Positions 20,329-28,227 of a stretch of 64,000 bases of DNA are shown piece by piece. Position numbers and translations under genes: made by a program. The first letter of the stretch is position 1; every line of letters begins with the position of its first letter. The notes beneath the pieces were generated by a model that saw nothing but the letters and a program-made list of their open reading frames with translations, made no database searches and had not been told where the DNA came from. This stretch comes from Stieleria magnilauensis (GTDB lineage: Bacteria; Planctomycetota; Planctomycetia; Pirellulales; Pirellulaceae). The stretch lies in contig CP036432.1 of assembly GCA_007753675.1 (NCBI GenBank), positions 4,004,394-4,068,393 of the forward strand, given 5' to 3'.

Positions 20329-20342
20329 AGGTCTATAGACTT
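20329..20342. promoter_or_regulatory. Putative GntR operator palindrome
   Basis: GTCTATAGAC at 20331-20340 is a perfect 10-bp palindrome. Extended to 14 bp it has a single mismatched pair. It lies 22 bases upstream of the GntR start codon. FCD-type GntR regulators bind short palindromes near their own promoters, so an autoregulatory operator is inferred. Confidence 0.5.
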
Positions 20343-21402
20343 TACCAGAACCGCGGCGCCACGCAAGCGACCGACGAGACAAGGCAACGCGGTGAAGCAT
20401 CGATTCGCGACAGGCCGCGAGCCCTCCGGTATTGCAACGGGCTTTCACGCCGAGACCGGACGGCTCGCGCCGTTCCGCTAACATCTGCAGTACGTGGGCT
20501 GCCCCCGAACGGGGTCAAAGCCAGTAGCCGGAGGTGAGCGGAGCGACACCTCCGGATATCCGGTCCCCGGAACGACACGGCCGCGTCCGGCAACGCTGTG
20601 AAGCACTTTTTAGCGGTAGGGCGCGAGCCCTCCGGTGCTTCGGGAACGACGAGGGACCAGAGGGCTTGCGCTGGGCTGCTAAAAGTTCGGGGTTGACGAC
20701 CTTATTCCTTTGCGCTGGTTTCATTCCAAAAATGTCCGGCACCCGTTTCCCCGTTGCAGGACACGGAGCAAGATATTGAAAATTGCAAAATGAAAACTTC
20801 CAATTGCAAATTTGCATTTTTCAATTTTCAATTTGCAATCTTCCGTCCGTCCAGATTCCTCACGACCCATCGTGTCTCGGCTGAAGCGAGGCCGAGCGGT
20901 GACGAAATCAAACGGAAGCGAAGTCGCGTAAACCGAACAGAGTGTCAACACCAACGTTTTAGCGGTCCAGGCTTGCGCCCTGCCGCTAACACCTCGTCAA
21001 ACGCAGGGAATAAACGGCTTTGCGGAGGTGGCGCTGCGCTGACCTCCGGCTACTCGCTGCCATCCCTTCGGGACGTCGATTGTATTACTGAGCTCTGTTC
21101 AACCCCGTTGGGGTTGGCGGCCGGTTGGCGACCGGAACTTGGGGTGCGCGGGCGCGACCCCAAGCTTTGATGTGGCACGCCGCTGGCGTGCGGGCCGCAG
21201 GAGCGGTTGCCGCTCGCGAGTCGTTCCCACAACGCGGTACGGCGAGAAATTCGTCAGTCATACAATCGACGTCCTTCGGGATACTCGGTTCGCTGGCGCG
21301 AACCGGCTGGTATCGCTCGCACTATCAGCCGTTTGACGCGAGCCTGTCGGGCGGGAGAGATGACAGGTCGAAGGCCGATCCCACGAAAGCGTCGTCTGGC
21401 GC
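20343..21402. repeat. 1.06-kb gene-free region made of repeat families A, B and C
   Basis: No credible gene is seen. Family A palindromes occupy 20411-20482, 20610-20684 and 20957-20990 (GCGGTAGGGCGCGAGCC type). Family C hairpins (CCGGAGGT...ACCTCCGG) lie at 20522-20562 and 21027-21060. A family B-like palindrome lies at 21293-21353. At 20775-20845 is an AT-rich patch of repeated TTGCAAAT/GAAAATTG words. The order C, GCAACGCTGTGAAGCA, A, then ACCTCGTCAAACGCAGGG and C is nearly the same as at 62.4-62.7 kb. Confidence 0.75.
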
Positions 21403-22176
21403 TCAGGCAACCAGACGGAGTTTTTCGGCTTCTTGCTCTTTGGCCGCGCAGATGCCTTCGATGAACTCTTCGAAGATGCGGACGTCCAGCGCCGAGGCGG
21501 CGGCACATTCGGGGTGGAACTGGGTTCCGACCGCGAACCAATCCATCATTTCGCTTTCGATGGCTTCGATCACACCATCGGGGCAGCGGGCGGTCACGCG
21601 GAAACCCGGTGCGACTTCATCGATCGCCATGTGGTGGCGACTGCTGACACGAATCTCACCGTCGCCAAAGACGCGGCCGACCAGCGAATCACCTTCGACT
21701 TCCAGGGTGTGTCGGTGGTTGGGGTCATGGGGGTCCAGGTGCGGAACCGCCGCCGGCAAGTCTTCTTTGATGTGCAGGAACAGGTTGCCGCCCTGTTGAA
21801 TGTTCAACAGTTGCATGCCGGCACCGATCGCCAGCAATGGGATGCGACGCTCGGCGATTTCTGCGACCAAGTGGCGGTCGCTGGTTTCGCGGACCGGATC
21901 CATCGGGCGAACGCTCGAATGCAACATGAAGCCGTCGTTGCGCGGATCCAGGTCTCCGCCACCGATCATCATGAAGCCTTCAACGTGATCCAGAATCCGG
22001 GCGATCGATTCGGGGTCGTCCATCGGAGGCACGACGACCGGAATGCCACCGGCCGAAAGAATCGATTGAAAATAGCCCGCCGCCAGATAGGCGAACCCGG
22101 GTTTGCTGCGGTCAGCAGCTTTAAAATCACAATTGATACCAATGATCGGCTTGGTAACCAGGGCTTCGTTTGACAT
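21403..22176 (-). CDS. Class I glutamine amidotransferase-like protein (peptidase C26/PuuD family) lacking the nucleophilic Cys
   Basis: This 257-residue protein matches gamma-glutamyl-gamma-aminobutyrate hydrolases: PIIGINCDFK at the start, GGGDLDP, GMQLLN at the nucleophile elbow, HHMAIDEVAPGF, and QFHPE at the C-terminus. The expected elbow is (G/A)ICRGMQ, but here it reads AIGAGMQ, so the catalytic Cys is Gly and the following Arg is Ala. The His-x-Glu pair is kept. Hydrolase activity by the known mechanism is therefore unlikely; a binding, regulatory or altered-chemistry role is inferred. The ATG at 22176 is chosen because AGGA lies eight bases upstream; ATGs at 22191 and 22239 are alternatives. 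It is cytoplasmic and appears monocistronic. Confidence 0.87.
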   Translation of the reverse strand: MSNEALVTKPIIGINCDFKAADRSKPGFAYLAAGYFQSILSAGGIPVVVPPMDDPESIARILDHVEGFMMIGGGDLDPRNDGFMLHSSVRPMDPVRETSDRHLVAEIAERRIPLLAIGAGMQLLNIQQGGNLFLHIKEDLPAAVPHLDPHDPNHRHTLEVEGDSLVGRVFGDGEIRVSSRHHMAIDEVAPGFRVTARCPDGVIEAIESEMMDWFAVGTQFHPECAAASALDVRIFEEFIEGICAAKEQEAEKLRLVA

Positions 22177-22254
22177 CCGACGTTTCCTCATAAAAGTCGC
22201 AAAATCCAAGAATGACAACGCAGCCGCGTGCTGCGTCAAAAAATGGGTGCACGG

Positions 22255-22446
22255 TTACCTGGAAGAACGCCCCGCCACTTCGGCTCGACGCAAACAATGC
22301 GTCGGTCGGAGGTGACGGGAAGCAGGAAAACGCAGCGGCAAAGCGGTTGCGAGTGAACCGGGATTGCCAAACCGAACTGCCGAGTCGGGGTGAGTCCGCT
22401 GAACTCGATGAATAGAAGAGCGATAAGAATCCATCTTGGAATCCAT
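22255..22446 (-). CDS. Possible small ORF upstream of the amidotransferase-like gene
   Basis: This 63-codon ORF starts MDSKMDSYRSS and has AAGGA eight bases before the ATG. That ribosome site is the 3' arm of a small hairpin (GTCCT..AGGAC, 22454-22468). The product is Ser/Arg-rich with no recognisable domain. The stop lies 78 bases before the amidotransferase-like start. It could be a leader peptide or an accidental frame; only the initiation signals support it. Confidence 0.3.
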   Translation of the reverse strand: MDSKMDSYRSSIHRVQRTHPDSAVRFGNPGSLATALPLRFPASRHLRPTHCLRRAEVAGRSSR

Positions 22447-23036
22447 AGTGATCGTCCTTAATCAGGACCGCCCCGGCGGTATCGGCTCTGGGTCAGAGGC
22501 CGGCGACGTTTCGCAAGCCTCTCCGAGCGGTGCGAAAAGTAGCGGCAATTTTCACTGGTTCCAAACAATCTCTACATCTTGTGCAAAGTGACGTGTGCTA
22601 GCACGACAGGCAGTGCTAGCAAAGCGCTTTTTTGCTATCAAAGCGGCGTTCAGAGGCGGATGGCTCCCGGAAGCAACCCGGTATCAACCCGGAACGCGAC
22701 CGGAACGCCAGGCTGAACATCGTTTCCGCGGGATTGGCCCGTAGGCTCGCGACAAACGGCTGATCATCAACCGACATCAGCCGGTTCGCGTCAGCGTCCG
22801 GGCGCCGCCGCTCTCAATCGACAAGGTTCAAACCAGGACGAGGCCCGTACGCTGGCGTGAGATGGCTCATCCCGCGTGCGATCCGATTCAACCAACAGGC
22901 CACCGACGGCCTCCGCGACGCCTCTCCCTGAGAATGCTGCTGGGGTAGACTACCGCAACTCAGCTGGAACCGAGCGGAAGAGAATCAGGCCTGGCGATAC
23001 AACCGACGAAAATTCAACCGAGAAGGAAACGCGTCC
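22447..23036. other. Divergent intergenic region with hairpin and family B repeat
   Basis: No gene is seen in this stretch. It contains a strong stem-loop with a T-run at 22596-22633 and a family B palindrome at 22736-22803. A partial copy follows near 22845-22870. The promoters of the minus-strand amidotransferase-like gene and the plus-strand thiolase gene should lie here, but no consensus is clear. Confidence 0.6.
22596..22633 (+). terminator. Perfect 9-bp stem-loop followed by T-run
   Basis: TGCTAGCAC at 22596-22604 pairs perfectly with GTGCTAGCA at 22613-22621 across an 8-base loop. Six T residues follow at 22628-22633 after AAGCGC. This looks like an intrinsic terminator on the plus strand, yet no plus-strand gene lies upstream. 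It may end an unannotated small RNA or a leader transcript, or be a regulator-binding site, since each arm contains the palindrome TGCTAGCA. Confidence 0.45.
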
Positions 23037-24149
23037 GTGAAATTTGAAAACGTTCGACTGGCGGCGATCGGCGCGTTGGTCCCCGACGAGGTTTGGTCGA
23101 GTGACCAGATCGAACAGCGTCTGCAACCGCTCTACCAGCGTCTGAAGCTGCCCGAAGGCCGACTGGAGCTGATGTCGGGAATCGCCCAGCGCCGTGTCTG
23201 GCCGGTGGGGACTGTCCCCAGTGGCCCCAGCATCGAAGCGGGGAAACTGGCCGTCCAGGCTGCCGGGCTGGGCGTCGAATCGATCGGCTGCCTGATCCAC
23301 GCCAGCGTGTGCCGTGATTTCCTGGAGCCGGCGACGGCATCGCGGGTGCACCACGGGATCGGGCTGTCCTCGGATTGCTGGGTCTATGACGTCTCCAATG
23401 CCTGCCTGGGCCTGATCAACGGCGCGATTCAGATTGCGATGATGATCCAGAGCGGCGCGATCGATGCCGGGATAGTGGTGGGCACCGAAAACAGCCGGAT
23501 GCTGCTCGAATCGACGATCCAGGCCCTCAACGGGGACACGTCGCTGCGGCGCAAGGACATCAAGGGCGCGTTTGCGTCATTGACGATCGGATCGGGCAGT
23601 TGTGCCTGGCTGCTGACCCACGAGCGTTTGGCGCCCGAGGCGACCGCGATCGAGGTCGGCATCGCCGAGGCCCGCACCCGGTTTCACGATCTGTGCGTCA
23701 GCGACAGCGACTCGGCCGGCGCGGAGATGCAACCGCTGATGGAGACCGATTCGGAGCAGCTGATGGCCGAGGGGATTGCCACGGGGGCGGCGGCTTTTGA
23801 AAAACTGTTGGCCGAAAGCGGCTGGGATCGCGGGTCGATCGAGCGAACGGTTTGCCACCAGGTCGGGACCCGCCATCGGGTGGCGATGCTGGAATCGATG
23901 GGGCTTTCCACGGAGCGGGATAGCGTTTCGTTTCCCCAGCTCGGCAACACGGGCTCGGTTGCCCTGCCGCTGACGGTCGCGTCGGCGGCCGCGCAGGGCG
24001 ACCTGACGGCGGGGGACCGGGTAGCGATGTTGGGGATCGGGTCGGGGATCAACAGCGTGATGCTGGCGGCCCGCTGGGGCAGCACTGCGATCGCGGGAAA
24101 CATCAAAGCGATTCAAAATGTCCCGTTGGCCTTGAAAATCCCGAGCTGA
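23037..24149 (+). CDS. 3-oxoacyl-ACP synthase III family protein, OleA-like
   Basis: This 370-residue thiolase-fold enzyme has the catalytic triad Cys-His-Asn: C123 in DVSNACLGL, H274 in VCHQVGTRHR, and N304 in LGNTGSVALP. The SVCRDFLEPATAS segment with E97 resembles the conserved Glu region of OleA, which condenses two acyl chains head to head, rather than housekeeping FabH. GIGSGINSVMLA near the C-terminus fits the family. The GTG start is preceded by GAAGGAAA at a suitable distance, and no in-frame ATG gives a full domain. No oleB, oleC or oleD homologue is nearby, so an OleA product would need partners elsewhere. Alternative roles in acyl transfer or polyketide-like chemistry are possible. 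Confidence 0.85.
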   Translation: MKFENVRLAAIGALVPDEVWSSDQIEQRLQPLYQRLKLPEGRLELMSGIAQRRVWPVGTVPSGPSIEAGKLAVQAAGLGVESIGCLIHASVCRDFLEPATASRVHHGIGLSSDCWVYDVSNACLGLINGAIQIAMMIQSGAIDAGIVVGTENSRMLLESTIQALNGDTSLRRKDIKGAFASLTIGSGSCAWLLTHERLAPEATAIEVGIAEARTRFHDLCVSDSDSAGAEMQPLMETDSEQLMAEGIATGAAAFEKLLAESGWDRGSIERTVCHQVGTRHRVAMLESMGLSTERDSVSFPQLGNTGSVALPLTVASAAAQGDLTAGDRVAMLGIGSGINSVMLAARWGSTAIAGNIKAIQNVPLALKIPS

Positions 24150-24377
24150 GCGGCGACACTCTGCCGCTTCCCAAAACCGACGCGCGACCGCCCTCGGAGA
24201 ATCGTCTCTCCGGGTGAAATCAGCGGATCGCGCCGGCAGCGTTTCGATCGGTATCAATCCACCGTTCGTCCCGCAGCCCGACCCCCTTTTATTGATCTGT
24301 AGCGGTCCACCCGCGGCTTGGTTTTATGCCGATCCGTCAGTGGGGCCGATTGCGGACACCCAGGAGAATCACCGTCT

Positions 24378-24986
24378 ATGGCTCGTTACACCGGCCCTAA
24401 AGCACGCGTCAACCGTCGACTCGGCACCCTGATTTATGAAACCGCGGGTGCCGCTCGCGCCCTCGACCGCCGCAACACGCCGCCCGGGATGCATGTCCGC
24501 GGCCGTCGCCCGAGTAACTACGGTGCGGCATTGCAAGAAAAGCAAAAGATCAAGCACTATTACGGGTTGGGCGAACGCCAGCTGCGTCGCTACTTTGACG
24601 CCGTCGGTCGCAAGTCTGGCAACACCGGTGAGCTGTTGTTGCTGATGTGCGAGCGTCGGTTGGACAACGTGGTTCGCCGAGTCGGATTCACCAAGACCCG
24701 TCCCCAGGCCCGTCAGGGCGTCGCGCATGGCCACTTCCTGGTCAACGGCGTGAAGGTCGACAAGCCCAGCTACATCCTGCGTCCGGGCGACATTGTCGAA
24801 GTCCGCAATCGCGAGAACCTGAAGAACCTGTACCGGGGTGTGATCGCCAACGCGGCCCCCGATGCACTGGACTGGGTGGCGTTTGACAGCGAAAGCTTGA
24901 AGGCGACGATGCTGGGGTTGCCCGGTGCGAGCGACATCAGCTTGCCGGTCGACGCGAACGCCGTCGTCGAATTCCTGTCTCGTTAA
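24378..24986 (+). CDS. rpsD: 30S ribosomal protein S4
   Basis: This 202-residue protein binds 16S rRNA early in 30S assembly. It starts MARYTGPKARVNRR and contains the S4 signature around ERRLDNVVRRVGF. The S4 RNA-binding domain follows (RQGVAHGHFLVNGVKVD, then RPGDIVEV). An AGGAG site lies about ten bases before the ATG at 24378. It stands alone rather than in the alpha operon. A perfect intrinsic terminator follows at 25083-25109, so it is probably a single-gene transcript. Confidence 0.97.
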   Translation: MARYTGPKARVNRRLGTLIYETAGAARALDRRNTPPGMHVRGRRPSNYGAALQEKQKIKHYYGLGERQLRRYFDAVGRKSGNTGELLLLMCERRLDNVVRRVGFTKTRPQARQGVAHGHFLVNGVKVDKPSYILRPGDIVEVRNRENLKNLYRGVIANAAPDALDWVAFDSESLKATMLGLPGASDISLPVDANAVVEFLSR

Positions 24987-25082
24987 TCAAATCGGTGTGG
25001 CGTCCAGCTTGCCTTCACGGGGTTTCGCAGGCTGGAAGCATACGCCCATTTGCGGTTTGACAGTACAATTCAGCTTCCGTCG

Positions 25083-25109
25083 CGGACGCCTCGGCGTCCG
25101 TTCTTTTTT
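25083..25109 (+). terminator. Intrinsic terminator after rpsD
   Basis: CGGACGCC-TC-GGCGTCCG forms a perfect 8-bp stem at 25083-25100, followed at once by TTCTTTTTT. It lies 97 bases after the rpsD stop and 57 bases before the next start codon. This is the clearest rho-independent terminator on the plus strand. Confidence 0.85.
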
Positions 25110-25165
25110 GCTCCGACGGTGGTCTTTGAAACCAACAGTCTTCCTCGCCAATCGAATAGAGAAAA

Positions 25166-26608
25166 ATGCATTGTCCCGTTGTTGTCTTGGGCGGTGGTCC
25201 CGGTGGTTATGCGGCCGCGTTTCTGGCCGCCGATGAAGGATTGGACGTCACCATTGTCGAAGCGGAACCCCGACTCGGCGGGACCTGCTTGTTGCGTGGA
25301 TGTATCCCCAGCAAGGCGCTACTGCACGTCGCCAAAGTGATCCACGAAGTGGACGACTTGAGAGCCAATTGGGGCGTGGAATACTCCGGCAAGCCGACGA
25401 TCGACATCGACAAGGTGCGTGCCCGCAAGGACCAGGTGATTTCCAACCTGACCGGCGGACTGGGCAATCTGGCCAAGCGTCGCAACGTCACCGTGATCCA
25501 AGCCCGCGGCAGCTTTGTCAACTCGACCACGTTGCAATTGGAAGGCGACCACGAATCGATTCCCGTCGGCGGGCAACTGACCTTCGACCACTGCATCCTG
25601 GCCACCGGCAGTGTCCCCGCGATGCCGCCGGCGTTCAACATCGGCAGCGACCGCGTGATGGACAGTACCGGTGCATTGGCGCTGGCCGACATCCCCGAAT
25701 CGATGCTGGTCGTCGGCGGCGGCTACATCGGATTGGAAATGGGCAGCGTGTACGCCCATCTGGGTTCCAAGGTCACGGTCGTCGAATTGGCCGACGGCTT
25801 GTTGCCCGGAGCGGATCGCGATCTTGTCAAACCGCTGGCCAAACGCATCGACAAACTATGCGAAGGCCGTGTGCTGACGAACACCAAGGTCGGCTCGTTG
25901 ACCGAAGTCGGCGACAAGATCGAAGTGACGTTTGAAGGGCCGGCCCATTTCGGGCACGAGCAGTTTGATCGAGTGCTGATCAGCATCGGCCGACGTCCGG
26001 TCACCCGCGGCCTGGGACTGGAAAACACCTCCGTCGTTATCAACGAGCGGGGCTTCGTCGAATGCGACGACCGACAACGCACGGCCGACCCGCACATCCT
26101 GGCGATCGGTGACGTCGCCGGGGATCCGATGCTCGCCCACAAAGCGACACACGAAGGCCGGGTGGCCGCCGAAGTCCTGGCCGGGAAAGCCGCCAGCTTT
26201 GACAAGAAAGCGATCCCGGCGGTGGTGTTCACCGATCCCGAGATCGCTTGGGCTGGCATCACCGAAACCGAAGCCAAGCGAGACGGTGTGAAGGTCTCGG
26301 TGGAAGTCTATCCCTGGGCGGCGAGCGGACGGGCTCAGGCTCTGGGGATCACCGAAGGGTTGACCAAGTGGCTGGTCGACCCAGACTCCGGACGCGTGAT
26401 CGGTTGTGGGATCGTCGGATCAGGGGCCGGTGAATTGATCGCCGAAGCCGTCTTGGCGATCGAAATGGGATGCGAAGTCCATGACGTGACCGAAAGCGTG
26501 CACCCGCACCCGACGCTCAGCGAAACGTTGATGAACGCCGGTGAAGTGCACTTCGGCACCGCCACCGAAATTTTCAAACCCAAACGAAAACCTGCGTCAG
26601 TGGGTTAA
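25166..26608 (+). CDS. lpdA: Dihydrolipoyl dehydrogenase
   Basis: This 480-residue FAD enzyme reoxidises the dihydrolipoyl group of 2-oxoacid dehydrogenase complexes or the glycine cleavage system, passing electrons to NAD+. It opens with the FAD-binding VVLGGGPGGYAAA motif, then the redox disulfide in GGTCLLRGCIPSK (Cys-x4-Cys). The NAD-binding VVGGGYIGLEMG block lies mid-chain, and ILAIGDVAG is the second FAD contact. The C-terminal interface domain carries the catalytic His-x4-Glu region (HPHPTLSE). The E1 and E2 partners are not in the window. Only 3 bases separate it from miaB, suggesting cotranscription. Confidence 0.95.
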   Translation: MHCPVVVLGGGPGGYAAAFLAADEGLDVTIVEAEPRLGGTCLLRGCIPSKALLHVAKVIHEVDDLRANWGVEYSGKPTIDIDKVRARKDQVISNLTGGLGNLAKRRNVTVIQARGSFVNSTTLQLEGDHESIPVGGQLTFDHCILATGSVPAMPPAFNIGSDRVMDSTGALALADIPESMLVVGGGYIGLEMGSVYAHLGSKVTVVELADGLLPGADRDLVKPLAKRIDKLCEGRVLTNTKVGSLTEVGDKIEVTFEGPAHFGHEQFDRVLISIGRRPVTRGLGLENTSVVINERGFVECDDRQRTADPHILAIGDVAGDPMLAHKATHEGRVAAEVLAGKAASFDKKAIPAVVFTDPEIAWAGITETEAKRDGVKVSVEVYPWAASGRAQALGITEGLTKWLVDPDSGRVIGCGIVGSGAGELIAEAVLAIEMGCEVHDVTESVHPHPTLSETLMNAGEVHFGTATEIFKPKRKPASVG

Positions 26609-26611
26609 TCC

Positions 26612-28021
26612 ATGACACAACGCGTCTACATCAAAACCGTCGGCTGCCAGATGAACGTGCTGGACAGCGAAATGGTCATCGCTGACTTGAAACGTCACGG
26701 CTACACCGTCGTGGACTCGCACGAAGATGCGGACTGCGTGCTGTACAACACCTGCAGCGTCCGCGAGCATGCCGAGGAAAAGGTCTACAGCGCGTTGGGC
26801 AAGATCCGTGAATCCAAAAAGGATCATCCGGACAAACTGATCGGCGTGATGGGCTGCATGGCCCAGAAGGATCAGGAGATCATTTTCAAGCGTGCGCCCT
26901 ACGTCGACATGGTCGTCGGTCCGGGGCAATTGCACACGATCCCAGATCTGCTAACCAAATTGCGAAACGGCGAAGGCCGTCAGATGGCGGTCTCGCTGGG
27001 CCGCAAGGACGACAAGCAAGCCGTCGTCGCGCGGAGCCACGAAACGTTCGACCCGCTCCGTGATCCCACGATGCGGCCGACCCCGTTTCAGGCGTACCTG
27101 CGGATCCAGATCGGTTGCGATAAGTTTTGCACCTACTGTGTCGTCCCCAACACACGCGGCCCCGAGCAAGGACGTCCGCCCCGGCAAATCATCTCCGAGG
27201 CGCAAGTGCTGGCTGAACAGGGATGCCGCGAGATCACGCTGCTCGGTCAAACCGTCAACAGCTACAAGTATTCCGCCGATGGCGAAACGACGGACATGAC
27301 GTCGCTGTTGGAAATGCTGCACGAGGTCGATGGGATCGAGCGGATCAAGTTCGTCACCAATTACCCCAAAGACATGACCGAGCGGTTGTTGGTGGCCGTC
27401 CGCGACCTGCCGAAGGTCTCGCCGTATTTGCACGTGCCCGCCCAGAGCGGCAGCGATGACGTGCTCAAACGCATGAAACGCGGCTACACGATCGCCGACT
27501 ACATGGAGATGTTCGAGCGGATCGAGCGGATCTTGCCCGAGGCCGCCGTCAGCAGCGACTTCATCGTCGGGTTCTGCGGCGAGACCGACGAGGACTTTGA
27601 AAAATCCGTCGCGTTGGTCGAACGTTGTCGCTTCAAGAACAGCTTCATCTTCCAATACAGCGTCCGGCCCGGCACCAAGGCCGCCGAACGATTGGAAGAC
27701 GACGTCCCTCGCGAGGTCAAAGCCGAGCGGAACCATCGCTTGCTGGAAGTCCAGAACCGGATCGCGAAAGAAGAAAACGCCAAAATGATCGGCCGCGAGG
27801 TTCAGGTGTTGGTCGAAGGCCCCAGCAAAAAAGCCGCCGACGCCGATGCAGACAGCCCCGTCGTTCAAATGACCGGGCGGACCCCCTGTGATCGCATCGT
27901 CGTGTTCGACGGCAACCGTCGCCAGGCGGGGCAGTTGCTGGACATCCATGTCGACGACGTCAGCAGCCACACCTTGATCGGCCGTGTCAAAACGGTCGAC
28001 GTCGTCTCGATCGGGTTGTAG
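26612..28021 (+). CDS. miaB: tRNA-2-methylthio-N6-dimethylallyladenosine synthase (methylthiotransferase MiaB)
   Basis: This 469-residue radical SAM enzyme adds a methylthio group at position 37 of tRNAs reading UNN codons. The N-terminal UPF0004 domain holds cluster-binding C12, C48 and C82. The radical SAM CxxxCxxC motif is C169-DKF-C173-TY-C176. A TRAM domain follows at the C-terminus, with a small polar insertion near GPSKKAADADAD. QTVNSYKY is a typical MiaB motif. The length fits the family. Confidence 0.96.
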   Translation: MTQRVYIKTVGCQMNVLDSEMVIADLKRHGYTVVDSHEDADCVLYNTCSVREHAEEKVYSALGKIRESKKDHPDKLIGVMGCMAQKDQEIIFKRAPYVDMVVGPGQLHTIPDLLTKLRNGEGRQMAVSLGRKDDKQAVVARSHETFDPLRDPTMRPTPFQAYLRIQIGCDKFCTYCVVPNTRGPEQGRPPRQIISEAQVLAEQGCREITLLGQTVNSYKYSADGETTDMTSLLEMLHEVDGIERIKFVTNYPKDMTERLLVAVRDLPKVSPYLHVPAQSGSDDVLKRMKRGYTIADYMEMFERIERILPEAAVSSDFIVGFCGETDEDFEKSVALVERCRFKNSFIFQYSVRPGTKAAERLEDDVPREVKAERNHRLLEVQNRIAKEENAKMIGREVQVLVEGPSKKAADADADSPVVQMTGRTPCDRIVVFDGNRRQAGQLLDIHVDDVSSHTLIGRVKTVDVVSIGL

Positions 28022-28135
28022 TGGTGGCTCAGCCAGGTTCAAAACTCGAAACGCACCGCAGCGCCGAGCGGATGTTCGAGAAAGCCGATCGCGCTGTTGC
28101 GGTGCGATTGGTCCGAATTGCCGTTGAGGGATCGA

Positions 28136-28204
28136 GGGCCCGTAGGCTGGCGCCGAACGGCTGATCATCATTTGTCATCAGCCGGTTCGCGCCAGCGTTC
28201 GGGC
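28136..28204. repeat. Family B palindromic repeat
   Basis: The left arm GGCCCGTAGGCTGGCGCCGA pairs imperfectly with the right arm around GGTTCGCGCCAGCGTTCGGG. The centre carries CGGCTGATCATCA and TCATCAGCCG as inner arms. The element lies in the 206-bp gap between miaB and the first M16 gene. Related copies occur at 6208-6268, 21293-21353 and 22736-22803. Confidence 0.8.
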
Positions 28205-28227
28205 ACTTTTCTCCACAGATTTTACCG

